DNA of 64,000 bases from the NCBI GenBank assembly GCA_026398275.1, contig JAPLTF010000025.1:1-64000 (forward strand), written 5' to 3'. Position 1 is the first letter of the stretch. Each line of letters begins with the position of its first letter. The translations under genes were made by a program, and so were the position numbers. The notes under the pieces were generated by a model. It searched no databases. It saw only the letters and a program-made list of their open reading frames with translations, and was not told the DNA's origin. This document shows, piece by piece, positions 39,451 through 47,603 of the stretch. This DNA is from Verrucomicrobiota bacterium (GTDB lineage: Bacteria; Verrucomicrobiota; Verrucomicrobiia; Chthoniobacterales; Terrimicrobiaceae).

Positions 39451-39630
39451 TCAGGAGCTTTCTGATGCGAAGGCCCCGGTCATTGGCAGGGAGCCCGCCG
39501 ACACGTATTCGACATGCCCGCATCGTGTGCAGATAACCTGATTCTGCCCCTTCCTCTGGCCCGTGTTGACGGGCTTCGGTTCGCTCACTTGTCCGCCGCA
39601 GTGCTTACATTTTTCTCTGTGGTTGCTCAT
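39451..39630 (-). CDS. Small zinc-ribbon protein (59 aa)
   Basis: ATG 39630 has a strong ribosome site (TTGGAGGTAACC, 6-nt spacing). The product is MSNHREKCKHCGGQVSEPKP continuing to a second pair: C-x-x-C at 8/11 and C-x-x-C at 34/37 (ICTRCGHVEY), a classic four-Cys zinc ribbon. It is 29 nt behind the receiver-protein gene, so probably co-transcribed. Function unknown; such ribbons bind nucleic acid or proteins. Confidence 0.75.
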   Translation of the reverse strand: MSNHREKCKHCGGQVSEPKPVNTGQRKGQNQVICTRCGHVEYVSAGSLPMTGAFASESS

Positions 39631-39659
39631 ATGGTTACCTCCAAATCATTGTCCGATTC

Positions 39660-40118
39660 CTACTCCTCCCACCCAAAATAATTGCTCTGGGTCGAAGCCA
39701 CCCTTTCGGCGAGGTCCGTCCTGTGGAATGGCTTGGAAAGAAACTCGTCCATTCCTGAAGCCTGGCAGCGTTCGCGGTCGCCGGGCATGACATTTGCGGT
39801 CATGGCGATGATTGGGACGTGCCCCCCCGCAACCGCCTCGATGTTCCGGATTTTCTTCGTCGCATCAAGACCGTCCATCAGCGGCATCGTCATATCCATC
39901 AGGATCGCGGAATACATTCCCGGCACGAACGCCTTGACCGCTTCGGCGCCATCCGCCGCGAAATCGGAATGGTAGCCGAGCAGCTCCATCATTTTGCCGG
40001 CAAGCACCCTGCTATAGTGGTCATCGTCAACGACGAGCACGCGGTGGTCCGCACGGAATGTGTCCGGACATGCCGCTGGCAACGGGTCTTCCAAAAACTG
40101 TGTCTGGTGGTTGTTCAT
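39660..40118 (-). CDS. CheY-like response-regulator receiver protein
   Basis: 152 residues with only a receiver domain (about 25-145): acidic pair VLVVDDDHYSR, phospho-acceptor Asp in SAILMDMTMPLMDGLDATKK, Thr in IIAMTANVM and Lys in FLSKPFHRTDL. No output domain, so it works by protein contact or in a phosphorelay. It diverges from a histidine kinase gene across 230 bp and is a candidate partner. Confidence 0.92.
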   Translation of the reverse strand: MNNHQTQFLEDPLPAACPDTFRADHRVLVVDDDHYSRVLAGKMMELLGYHSDFAADGAEAVKAFVPGMYSAILMDMTMPLMDGLDATKKIRNIEAVAGGHVPIIAMTANVMPGDRERCQASGMDEFLSKPFHRTDLAERVASTQSNYFGWEE

Positions 40119-40348
40119 CCGGCCTCCTCATTGCGGTTTAGGGTGCAAGATTCCTCCGATCAAACGGTGGGGTCAATTGGGCCGATCCTGATCAAGGCAT
40201 CAGGATGTTTCTGATGGTTGGAATTAAGGATCGCTTGTTTACACGGCCTCTCCGGGAACGCTTTCCCTCCGCGTGCGCCCGGCGCGAGCCTGCGGGATCC
40301 GCAACTCCGTGATTGCCAAACCGGCGGCCTGGGCTGCAAAATGGGCGC

Positions 40349-42049
40349 ATGTCAGCCGATCATCTCCGCCGGCGGGCCGAAAAGATTTTTACAAAAACAA
40401 GCGCCCGATCCCTGGGGCAAGTTGACTCGCTGTCGCCGGAAGCCATGCGGGAAATGCTGCACGAGCTCGCCGTGCACCAGATCGAGCTGGAGCTGCAGAA
40501 CGAGGAGCTGCGCGCGGCGCAGGCTGATCTGGACGTTTTGCGGGCCCGCTATTTCGACCTCTACGACATGGCCCCTGTGGGCTACTGCACTCTCAGCGAG
40601 CAAGGGATGGTCCTGGAGGCCAACCTCACGGCAGCCACGCTGCTTGGCGTGGATCGCGGCGCGCTGGTCAAACAGCCGGTCTCCCGGTTTATCTTCAAGG
40701 AAGATCAGGATATTTACTACAAACACAGACAGAGGCTCTTTAAAACCGGCGATCCGCAGCAATGCGAGCTGCGGATGGTGAAGCCGGACGGCTCGACGTT
40801 CTGGGTTTACCTGCAAGCCGTCGCCTCGCAGGACGAAGAGGGCGCGCCCTCGTGCCGCATCGCCCTCAGCGACATCAGCGGACGAAAGCGCGCGGAAAAA
40901 GAGCTGCGGGCGAACGAGGAAAAGTTTTTCCGTCTGTTCGAGAGCATGATGGACGGCTTTGTGAGCGTGTCGATGGATGGAGCGTTTTTGGAATGCAATG
41001 AAGTATACCTGAGCATGCTGGGGTATTCCCGAGCCGAACTGGCCCGGTTGACCTATCTGGATATCACGCCGGAAAAGTGGCACGCGTTTGAGGACGATAT
41101 TGTGCAGAACAGCATTCTCAAACGCGGCTATTCCGATGTTTACCAAAAGGAATACCGGCGCAAGGACGGCAGCGTCTTCCCGGTGGAATTGCGCACCGTG
41201 TTGATCCGCGATGAACGTGGGAACCCCGCAGGCATGTGGGGCATCATACGCGACATCACCGAGCAGAAGCTCACCGAGCAAAAAGTCCTCAATCTGAATC
41301 TGGAATTGGAAGCGCAGGTTGCCGAGCGCACTTCCGCATTGCAGGGGACGATCGTGGAGCTCAAAACGCAGATCTCCGAACGGCGGCGGCTCGAACGAGA
41401 GGTCCTCAAGATCAGCGATTATGAGCAGTCGCGGATCGGCAGGGATCTGCACGACGACGCATGCCAGGGGCTGGCCGGCATCGCCGTCCTCGCGGAAGTC
41501 GTGTCTCGCGATCTGGACGGGAAAAACCCGCAGGCGGCGGCGAAGGTGCTGCGATTTTCGGGGCTTGCGCGCAGCAGCCTGGATGCGATACGGCGTCTTG
41601 CCGCCGGTCTTGTTCCGGTGAAAATCGAGCAGCGCGGCCTCGATTGGGCCCTGCGGGATCTGGCCGATGAAACCAGTTCGAGAAACCACGTCAGGTGCGT
41701 TTTTACCAATCGCGGGCCGATAACCATTTCCGACAGCGGCGTTGCCGTCCAGCTCTTCCGCATCGTGCAGGAGGCGGTCAGCAACTCCCTCCGCCATGGG
41801 CGGGCGCAAAATATCGCCATCGTGCTCGACGGGGCGAACGGCACCGCCAGCCTGGTCATCAGGGACGACGGCGTTGGGCTGCCGCGCAGACGAAAAAGCG
41901 ACGGCCTTGGCCTGCACACCATGCTGTATCGGGCAAAGATGCTCGGCGGCTCACTGGAAGTCCGCCGGTCCGCAAAAGGCGGCACCGTCGTCGCATGTTC
42001 CTTTCCCGAAATGGAATTTCACCATGGCAAAGAAAAAACCAATAACTAA
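40349..42049 (+). CDS. PAS-domain sensor histidine kinase (NarL/DegS type)
   Basis: 566 residues, no membrane segment: a cytoplasmic sensor. N-terminal helix (LHELAVHQIELELQNEELRA), PAS 1 about 70-180 (DMAPVGYCTLSEQGMVLEAN), PAS 2 about 195-320 (MMDGFVSVSMDGAFLECNEV), coiled coil near 325-360, then HisKA_3 with the phospho-His in IGRDLHDDACQGLAGIA (about 370). HATPase: EAVSNSLRHGRAQNIAIVL and IRDDGVGLP. The signal is unknown. The LuxR regulator gene starts inside its last 26 nt, so the two are coupled. Confidence 0.94.
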   Translation: MSADHLRRRAEKIFTKTSARSLGQVDSLSPEAMREMLHELAVHQIELELQNEELRAAQADLDVLRARYFDLYDMAPVGYCTLSEQGMVLEANLTAATLLGVDRGALVKQPVSRFIFKEDQDIYYKHRQRLFKTGDPQQCELRMVKPDGSTFWVYLQAVASQDEEGAPSCRIALSDISGRKRAEKELRANEEKFFRLFESMMDGFVSVSMDGAFLECNEVYLSMLGYSRAELARLTYLDITPEKWHAFEDDIVQNSILKRGYSDVYQKEYRRKDGSVFPVELRTVLIRDERGNPAGMWGIIRDITEQKLTEQKVLNLNLELEAQVAERTSALQGTIVELKTQISERRRLEREVLKISDYEQSRIGRDLHDDACQGLAGIAVLAEVVSRDLDGKNPQAAAKVLRFSGLARSSLDAIRRLAAGLVPVKIEQRGLDWALRDLADETSSRNHVRCVFTNRGPITISDSGVAVQLFRIVQEAVSNSLRHGRAQNIAIVLDGANGTASLVIRDDGVGLPRRRKSDGLGLHTMLYRAKMLGGSLEVRRSAKGGTVVACSFPEMEFHHGKEKTNN

Positions 42050-42710
42050 GAAAAGGATATTTCTGGTCGAAGACCACGCGATCCTGCGCGAGTGCCTGAA
42101 GCTTTTTATCGAGCAGGAGCCCGACATGGAGGTCTGCGGCGAGGCCGGCAACGCGGCGGAGGCGTTCGCCGCGATCCCGGCCCTGCAGCCGGACGCCGTG
42201 ATCACCGACATCTCGATGCCCGGCATGAACGGCATCGAATTTCTCAAAAACTTGAAGGCCCTGCATCCCGGGATCGCCACCATTGTCCTCTCGATGCACG
42301 ACGAGAGCGTCTACGCCGAGCGCGCGCTCCACGCCGGGGCGATGGGCTATGTGATGAAGAAGGAGAGCACCGGAGAGGTGATCTCCGCCCTGCGCAAAGC
42401 CTTCATGGGCGAGAGGCATATCAGCGAGAAGATTGTCGCCTCCCTCGTGCTCAAGGGCCTCGGACGGAACGCCCCCGGCCAGAACGGATCCGGCTCGCCC
42501 GTCGATATTCTCAGCGATCGGGAGCTGGAGGTTTTCGAGCACCTCGGCCGTGGCTGCGACACAAAGAGCATTGCCGCCTCGCTGGGAGTCAGCCCGAAGA
42601 CGGTCGAAACGCACCGCATGCACATCAAGGAAAAACTCCAGGTCCCCGCCCTCTCCGAACTCATCCAGCAGGCGGCGGTATGGGTGGATCACAAAACCTC
42701 GGGCGGCTGA
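42024..42710 (+). CDS. LuxR/NarL-family response regulator
   Basis: 228 residues. Receiver domain: IFLVEDHAILRECLKLFIEQ, phospho-Asp in AVITDISMPGMNGIEFLKNL, Lys in GAMGYVMKKESTGEV. The C-terminal LuxR helix-turn-helix is SDRELEVFEHLGRGCDTKSI then AASLGVSPKTVETHRMHIKE. It binds promoter DNA when phosphorylated by the adjacent kinase, whose gene overlaps its start by 26 nt. Confidence 0.96.
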   Translation: MAKKKPITKKRIFLVEDHAILRECLKLFIEQEPDMEVCGEAGNAAEAFAAIPALQPDAVITDISMPGMNGIEFLKNLKALHPGIATIVLSMHDESVYAERALHAGAMGYVMKKESTGEVISALRKAFMGERHISEKIVASLVLKGLGRNAPGQNGSGSPVDILSDRELEVFEHLGRGCDTKSIAASLGVSPKTVETHRMHIKEKLQVPALSELIQQAAVWVDHKTSGG

Positions 42711-42849
42711 AAAAAAGCGGTTCTACGACGACCTCCACCGGCGGATGGAGACGTTCTTCGGCGGCAGCAGTGCGACGGCCTGAACCGGCGGGTTTTCCCG
42801 CTGGAAGGGAGTTGACGGGGACGATGACTCCTGCGATGAACGGGGCATC

Positions 42850-43269
42850 ATGATCAAACAATTTCTTCTCCCCGCCGTCGCCATGACACTCCTCGCCACG
42901 GGATGCCAGTCCACCGGATCCTGCGACCGCTTCGCGAAGGCCGATGCGAACAAGGACGGCAAGCTCACCTCGAACGAGGCCAGCGATTTCATCGTCATCG
43001 GCGTCTTTGAATCCCTCGACGTGAACAAGGATGGAACGCTCTCCCTCTCCGAATGTGCGGTCGAGGGTGCGCCGGCCACCGTGAAGAATTTCGCGAAGCG
43101 CGACCTCAACAAGGACGGCTTCGTCACCCGCCAGGAAGCCATCGCCTACGCCCGCAAGCATGGCATGGTTCAGAAAGAGTTTCCAGCCGCCGACAAAAAC
43201 AAGGATGGCTACCTTTCCCGCGAAGAGGTCATCGCGTTTTACGGCTCGAAGGAAGGCAAGCCGAACTGA
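42850..43269 (+). CDS. Four-EF-hand lipoprotein
   Basis: 139 residues with a lipoprotein signal: LLPAVAMTLLATGC (Cys19 would be lipidated). Four calcium loops with the EF-hand spacing: DANKDGKLTSNE, DVNKDGTLSLSE, DLNKDGFVTRQE and DKNKDGYLSREE. Every loop has Asp/Asn at positions 1, 3 and 5 and Glu at 12, so Ca2+ binding is likely. Function otherwise unknown. It converges on fabV with a 9-nt gap. Confidence 0.93.
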   Translation: MIKQFLLPAVAMTLLATGCQSTGSCDRFAKADANKDGKLTSNEASDFIVIGVFESLDVNKDGTLSLSECAVEGAPATVKNFAKRDLNKDGFVTRQEAIAYARKHGMVQKEFPAADKNKDGYLSREEVIAFYGSKEGKPN

Positions 43270-43278
43270 GCGTGGGAA

Positions 43279-44463
43279 TCAGGTGATCGATGGCACGCGG
43301 ACCGCAGGGTTCGAGTCCGCGTCATAATCCACCCCTTCAAGGCCGAATCCGAAGAGCCGCAGGAAGCTGGACTGGTAGCCCTCGAAGTCGGCGAGCGACT
43401 GGAAATTTTCCGTGTTCACCTCGTCCCAGCGCTCTGCGACGACATTCTGGATCCCGGAATCCATCTCCCAATCGTCGAGGCGGATGCGCCCAGCCTCGTC
43501 GGGCTGCGGATCGCTGAGCCGGTCGCGGAAGAGGCGGTCCATCTGCTCGATGCAATCCTCGTGTGTGCCCCCGGCTTTCATGACTTTGTAAAGCAGGCAG
43601 ATGTAGAGGGGAACGACCGGGATCGCCGAGCTGGCCTGGGTGACCAGCGCCTTGTTGACCGAGACCCAGGCCTTGCCGTCGATGAGGTCCAGCTTGGAGT
43701 CGAGCGCCTGCCGGGCCCGCTCAAGGTCTTCCTTCGCGCGGCCGATCGTCCCGTTTTTATAGATCGGCCAGGTCAGCACCGGTCCGATATAGGAATAGGC
43801 GAGCGTCTGCACGCCATCGGCAAGCGCGCCGGCATCCAGCAGCGCATCGATCCACATTTCCCAATCCTCGCCGCCCATCACCGCCACGGTTTGCGCAATC
43901 TCCTCATCGCTGGCCGGCTCGATGGTGACCTCACTGACCTCGCCGCTCCCGGTGTTGAGGTTTTTGTTCGTGTAGGTTTCCCCGACCGGCTTAAGAACGG
44001 ACCGGAAGGTCACCCCCGTCTTGGGATGCGTGCGGCGCGGTGATGCCAGGCTGTAGATCACGCAATCAACCTGCCCGAGGTCGGCCTGGATCGCGCGGAT
44101 GACTTCGGCCTTCATCTCGTCGGAGAAGGCATCTCCGTTGAACGAGCGGGCATAGAGCCCGGCTGCCTTCGCCTCATTTTCGAATGCGGCGGAGTTATAC
44201 CATCCGGCGGTGGCCGTGCGCTCTCCCTCGGCGGGCTGCTCGAAAAATATGCCGATCGTGGCGGCATTTGACCCGAACGCGGCGGCGATGCGGGATGAGA
44301 GCCCGTAGCCGGTCGAGGCTCCAATCACGAGAACCTTCTTCGGCCCGTCCGCGATGGGGCCGCGTCCCCGGACGACAGCGATCTGTTCGGCCACATGCCT
44401 GGCGCAGCCTTCCGGGTGGGCGGTTGTGCAGATGAAGCCTCGGATTTTTGGAACGATGATCAT
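43279..44463 (-). CDS. fabV: Trans-2-enoyl-CoA/ACP reductase (FabV)
   Basis: NADH-dependent reduction of the enoyl intermediate in fatty acid elongation; FabV replaces FabI in some bacteria and resists triclosan. 394 residues match the family (~397). NAD site: [20 protein letters not shown]; active Tyr-x8-Lys in [17 protein letters not shown]; conserved [18 protein letters not shown] single copy is seen here; whether another enoyl reductase exists cannot be known. Confidence 0.96.
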   Translation of the reverse strand: MIIVPKIRGFICTTAHPEGCARHVAEQIAVVRGRGPIADGPKKVLVIGASTGYGLSSRIAAAFGSNAATIGIFFEQPAEGERTATAGWYNSAAFENEAKAAGLYARSFNGDAFSDEMKAEVIRAIQADLGQVDCVIYSLASPRRTHPKTGVTFRSVLKPVGETYTNKNLNTGSGEVSEVTIEPASDEEIAQTVAVMGGEDWEMWIDALLDAGALADGVQTLAYSYIGPVLTWPIYKNGTIGRAKEDLERARQALDSKLDLIDGKAWVSVNKALVTQASSAIPVVPLYICLLYKVMKAGGTHEDCIEQMDRLFRDRLSDPQPDEAGRIRLDDWEMDSGIQNVVAERWDEVNTENFQSLADFEGYQSSFLRLFGFGLEGVDYDADSNPAVRVPSIT

Positions 44464-44517
44464 GGGGCGGGTGAAGGTGCCCGCGCTTCACCCGCGGTGC
44501 AACAATTTTCGTCGGGG

Positions 44518-44670
44518 TTACTTGCCGCTTTTCGAGAGGCATTCGGACCAATGCACCAGGAAAAATTGGTTCTGCCCGGGCAAAAATGTGTCCGCGTGCC
44601 CGATCCACTCAGCGAGCTTCTGCGGCTCCCCGGCCAGCAGGGCGCGGATTCTTTCACGGACATTCAACAC
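44518..44670 (-). CDS. Possible small protein (50 aa) upstream of fabV
   Basis: GTG 44670 opens VLNVRERIRALLAGEPQKLA and ends at TAA 44518, 54 nt before fabV. The sequence has coding-like codon use and looks like the end of a regular protein (EWIGHADTFLPGQNQFFLV). No clear ribosome site. A plus-strand frame across the same bases (to 44718) is an alternative, possibly a VapB-like partner of the next gene. Only one is likely real. Confidence 0.35.
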   Translation of the reverse strand: MLNVRERIRALLAGEPQKLAEWIGHADTFLPGQNQFFLVHWSECLSKSGK

Positions 44671-44754
44671 GCCGCAACCATCGCAGGCGAGAATGAAGCG
44701 ATGATGAAGGGATTGTGAAAACCCCGTGAAATTCGCTCCCCGGAGGAACAAATC

Positions 44755-45174
44755 ATGAAGCGGGCGCTCGACACTTCCGTCGTGGTCGCGGCGCTGGATG
44801 CATCGGATCCCGATCACGAAGCCAGCCGTAGGCTCCTTCTATCGGCGAAGCTGTATGCCTACGGGCATGCCCTGACGGAGACTTTCTCCACGCTGACCGG
44901 CGGTGCCTTGGGAATGCGGCTTTCCGCTGCGGCCGCCGCGGCGATTCTCCGCGACAGCGTGGCACCCCGGCTGGAGATCGTTCATCTGACGGAACGGGAG
45001 CTTCTGAACGCCTACGAGGATTCGACCCGTCGCGGGATTCGTGGTGGAGCCATTTACGATTACCTTCACCTCGTCGCCGCGCGGAAGGCCGGTGCCTCAT
45101 CGCTCCACACTCTGAACATTGGGGGCTTTCAGGCCTTTCACCGTCCTGGAGATCCCGAGATTGTCACCCCGTAG
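44755..45174 (+). CDS. PIN-domain ribonuclease (VapC-like toxin), no clear antitoxin
   Basis: 139 residues. PIN acidic residues: Asp6 in RALDTSVVVAALDAS, Glu in HALTETFSTLTGGA, Asp in GGAIYDYLHLVAARKAG. The usual fourth acidic position after T-x-N (normally N..DF) reads TLNIGGFQAF, so the last Asp is missing. VapC toxins cleave RNA and are held by VapB. GGAGGAAC precedes ATG 44755. No typical VapB gene lies immediately upstream, so this may be a solitary or decayed toxin. It converges on the CE7 esterase gene. Confidence 0.8.
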   Translation: MKRALDTSVVVAALDASDPDHEASRRLLLSAKLYAYGHALTETFSTLTGGALGMRLSAAAAAAILRDSVAPRLEIVHLTERELLNAYEDSTRRGIRGGAIYDYLHLVAARKAGASSLHTLNIGGFQAFHRPGDPEIVTP

Positions 45175-45203
45175 GAGGCTGTCTCTCTCTTCCTGCTGAC
45201 AGA

Positions 45204-46160
45204 TCAGGAACCGGTCAGAAACCGGAATGCGCGATCCGGGAATCCCGGAAGGCCCTCGTGCCCGTAGTCGGGATAGATTGAGGATTCCTTTTCTGTTGCG
45301 ATGTTGTTGAAGACCGCGAACTGGGTCGAGGGCGGGCAGATGTTATCCATCAGCGTCAGGGCCATGAGCACGCGGGCCTTGATGCGCGGGGCGAGGTGGT
45401 GGACGTCGATGTAGCCGAGGGTGTTGAAGATCTCCTCCTCGCGCTCGTGGAGCGGGTCGAACATCCGCAGGTAGTTTCGCAGCTCGCCGTAGGCATCCTT
45501 CGCGAGATCCATCTCCCAGACGCGCTTGTAATCGGAGAGGAACGGAAACATCGAGACGCAGCGCTTGATACGGGGTTCGAGGGCGGCGCAGGCGATCGCA
45601 AGCGCACCGCCCTGCGAGCCGCCCATGCAGTTGAGCTCGCTCACTTCGGAAAACGCGGATACGACGCGCGCAAGCTGGACCGTATCCAGAAAGATCTGGC
45701 GGAAGAGGAGCTTGTCCGGCGATTCATCCAGTCCGCGGATGATGTGCCCGTGGTGGGTGTTGCCGCGAACCCCGCCGGGGTCCTGGCTCCGGCCGCCCTG
45801 ACCACGGCAGTCGAGGCCAGCGACGGCCATGCCCTGCCCGACGAAAGGAAGCTTGTCCTGCCAGTCCCCGCTGTGACCGGTGTAGCCATGAAACAGGAGG
45901 AGCCCCGGGCCCGGCTTCGCGGGCTGCTCCGGGCGCAGGTATTTTGCGTAGATCCGCGCTCCGCCAACGCCGTTGAAAAACAGGTCGAATGTCTCGACGC
46001 CCTTTGCGCCCAGCGCATCGCAGGGGATCAACTCCGGCTCCGGATTGATGGCATCCAGCTCGGCGAGCGCGCGAGCCCAGTATTCATCGAAGTCCGCCGG
46101 CTTCGGGCTGATTCCGCGGTAGTTTTGGAGTTCGCTGAGCGGCTTGTCTAGGACGGGCAT
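45204..46160 (-). CDS. CE7-family acetylxylan esterase / cephalosporin-C deacetylase
   Basis: 318 residues, family-typical length. Removes acetyl groups from xylan fragments or small acetylated compounds in the cytoplasm (no signal peptide). Oxyanion-side block GLLLFHGYTGHSGDWQDKLP, nucleophile Ser in CMGGSQGGALAIA, catalytic Asp in LTLMDNICPPSTQFA, His in YPDYGHEGLPGFP. It follows nuoN by 3 nt and may be co-transcribed with the nuo genes, which is odd for an esterase. Confidence 0.93.
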   Translation of the reverse strand: MPVLDKPLSELQNYRGISPKPADFDEYWARALAELDAINPEPELIPCDALGAKGVETFDLFFNGVGGARIYAKYLRPEQPAKPGPGLLLFHGYTGHSGDWQDKLPFVGQGMAVAGLDCRGQGGRSQDPGGVRGNTHHGHIIRGLDESPDKLLFRQIFLDTVQLARVVSAFSEVSELNCMGGSQGGALAIACAALEPRIKRCVSMFPFLSDYKRVWEMDLAKDAYGELRNYLRMFDPLHEREEEIFNTLGYIDVHHLAPRIKARVLMALTLMDNICPPSTQFAVFNNIATEKESSIYPDYGHEGLPGFPDRAFRFLTGS

Positions 46161-46163
46161 GGG

Positions 46164-47603
46164 TCAGGGCAGGATTTGAAGGATGGGTTTCGGGAAAATG
46201 CCGATGATGAGGATGAGTGCGGCCAGGAATGTCGCGGCAAAGCGGGTGAGCGCCGAGACTTCGATCGGGCCGGCATCCGCAGGGGCCGGCTGCCAATACA
46301 TCGCGCGGACGACCTTGAGGTAGTAGTAGAACCCGCACGCGACGGTCACCACGCCGATGGCGACAAGCGCATAGTGCTGCTCGCGCATCGCCGCTTCGAA
46401 GATGAAAAATTTCCCGAGAAACCCGACCGTGAACGGCAGGCCCGCGAGTGAAAGCATCGAGATCAGCATGGCGAGGGCGAGGCCCGGAGCCCGCCGGCCG
46501 AGGCCGTTGAAATGTGCGATGTCGTCCCCGCCCGCCGCCTTCGCAACCGGGATCAGCACGAGGAACGCGAGAAACGTCATCAAAAGATAGCCGAGCAGAT
46601 AGAAAACAATCGCCCGTCCGGCTGAGGGGGACCCCACGCTGGCCACTCCCACGAGCAGATAGCCGGCATGCGCAATGCTGGAATACCCCAGCAGCCGCTT
46701 CAGGTTTGTCTGCGGCATGGCGGCCAGGTTTCCGTAGATCAGGGTCAGGCCCGCGAGAACCTGTAGCGCGGCAACCAGCTTGGCGTTGATGACCGGAACG
46801 GCAAGGAACGGCTCGATCACCCGCATCAAAACCACAAATCCCGCAGCCTTTGAGCCGACAGACAGAAATGCGGTCACCGGAGTTGGGGCGCCCTGGTAGA
46901 CATCCGGAACCCAGAACTGGAACGGGGCGGCCGCGACCTTGAACCCGAGCGCCACCAGCACCAGGCCGATGCCGAAAAGCAGCGCGGTCTGGCTGGCCTG
47001 CGGGAAAAACAGGAGCGCGCCGGAAATTTTCTGCAAGCCGGTCTGGCCGGTCATTCCATAAATCCAAGTGATCCCATAAACGAGGAACCCGGTCGAAAGC
47101 GCCCCGAGGATCAAATACTTCGTTCCCGCCTCAAGGCTGGCCTGATTTTTCCGCATGTAGGCGACCTGGATGTAGAACGAGATCGTCACGAGCTCGAGAG
47201 CACAGAAGATCATCACGAAGTCCGCAGCGGATGCCATCCACATCAGGCCGGCGCATGTGAAGACGGGGAGGACAAAAAACTCGCCCAGCCCGGCACCGGG
47301 TTTCGAGCCCGGGATGAAGCGCTCGACGACTGGCGCGTATTCTATCGAAAGGATGAGCGTCAGGATGGTGCCCAGCAGCGCAAACCGTTTGAAGAAAATC
47401 CCCAGGCTGTCATCCGCGTAAAATGCCAGATATTCCTTTGGAACCGGCTCGATGAAAAACGTCATCGCGAAAACGACGAGCAGGCCGAAGATTCCGCCGT
47501 AGGCCAGCGCGCGCTTGTCCAGATGGACATAGAAGGCGTCCGCCATGAGCAGGAAGATGCCCACGCAGACAACACAAATTTCCAGTGCGAGAGCGGAGAT
47601 CAT
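46164..47603 (-). CDS. nuoN: NADH-quinone oxidoreductase subunit N
   Basis: Antiporter-like proton-pumping subunit of complex I, about 14 helices. 479 residues from ATG 47603, which overlaps the nuoM stop (ATGA); ATG 47609 is possible. Conserved blocks: MIFCALELVTISFYIQVAYM (Glu in helix 5), LGFKVAAAPFQFWVPDVYQG, and GYSSIAHAGYLLVGVA. Last nuo gene of the operon. Confidence 0.96.
   Translation of the reverse strand: MISALALEICVVCVGIFLLMADAFYVHLDKRALAYGGIFGLLVVFAMTFFIEPVPKEYLAFYADDSLGIFFKRFALLGTILTLILSIEYAPVVERFIPGSKPGAGLGEFFVLPVFTCAGLMWMASAADFVMIFCALELVTISFYIQVAYMRKNQASLEAGTKYLILGALSTGFLVYGITWIYGMTGQTGLQKISGALLFFPQASQTALLFGIGLVLVALGFKVAAAPFQFWVPDVYQGAPTPVTAFLSVGSKAAGFVVLMRVIEPFLAVPVINAKLVAALQVLAGLTLIYGNLAAMPQTNLKRLLGYSSIAHAGYLLVGVASVGSPSAGRAIVFYLLGYLLMTFLAFLVLIPVAKAAGGDDIAHFNGLGRRAPGLALAMLISMLSLAGLPFTVGFLGKFFIFEAAMREQHYALVAIGVVTVACGFYYYLKVVRAMYWQPAPADAGPIEVSALTRFAATFLAALILIIGIFPKPILQILP

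Noticed and set aside
40119-40348. Riboswitch or operator in the divergent region between receiver and kinase genes
   Set aside because: No conserved riboswitch core or clear symmetrical operator could be recognised by eye.
42785-42804. Perfect hairpin CCGGCGGG-TTTT-CCCGCTGG as a terminator for the two-component operon
   Set aside because: No U-tract follows on either strand; it may be a pause or protein site but is not supported as a terminator.
43300-43330. tRNA T-arm-like sequence GGGTTCGAGTCC
   Set aside because: No acceptor, D or anticodon arms around it; it is the coding sequence of the fabV C-terminus.
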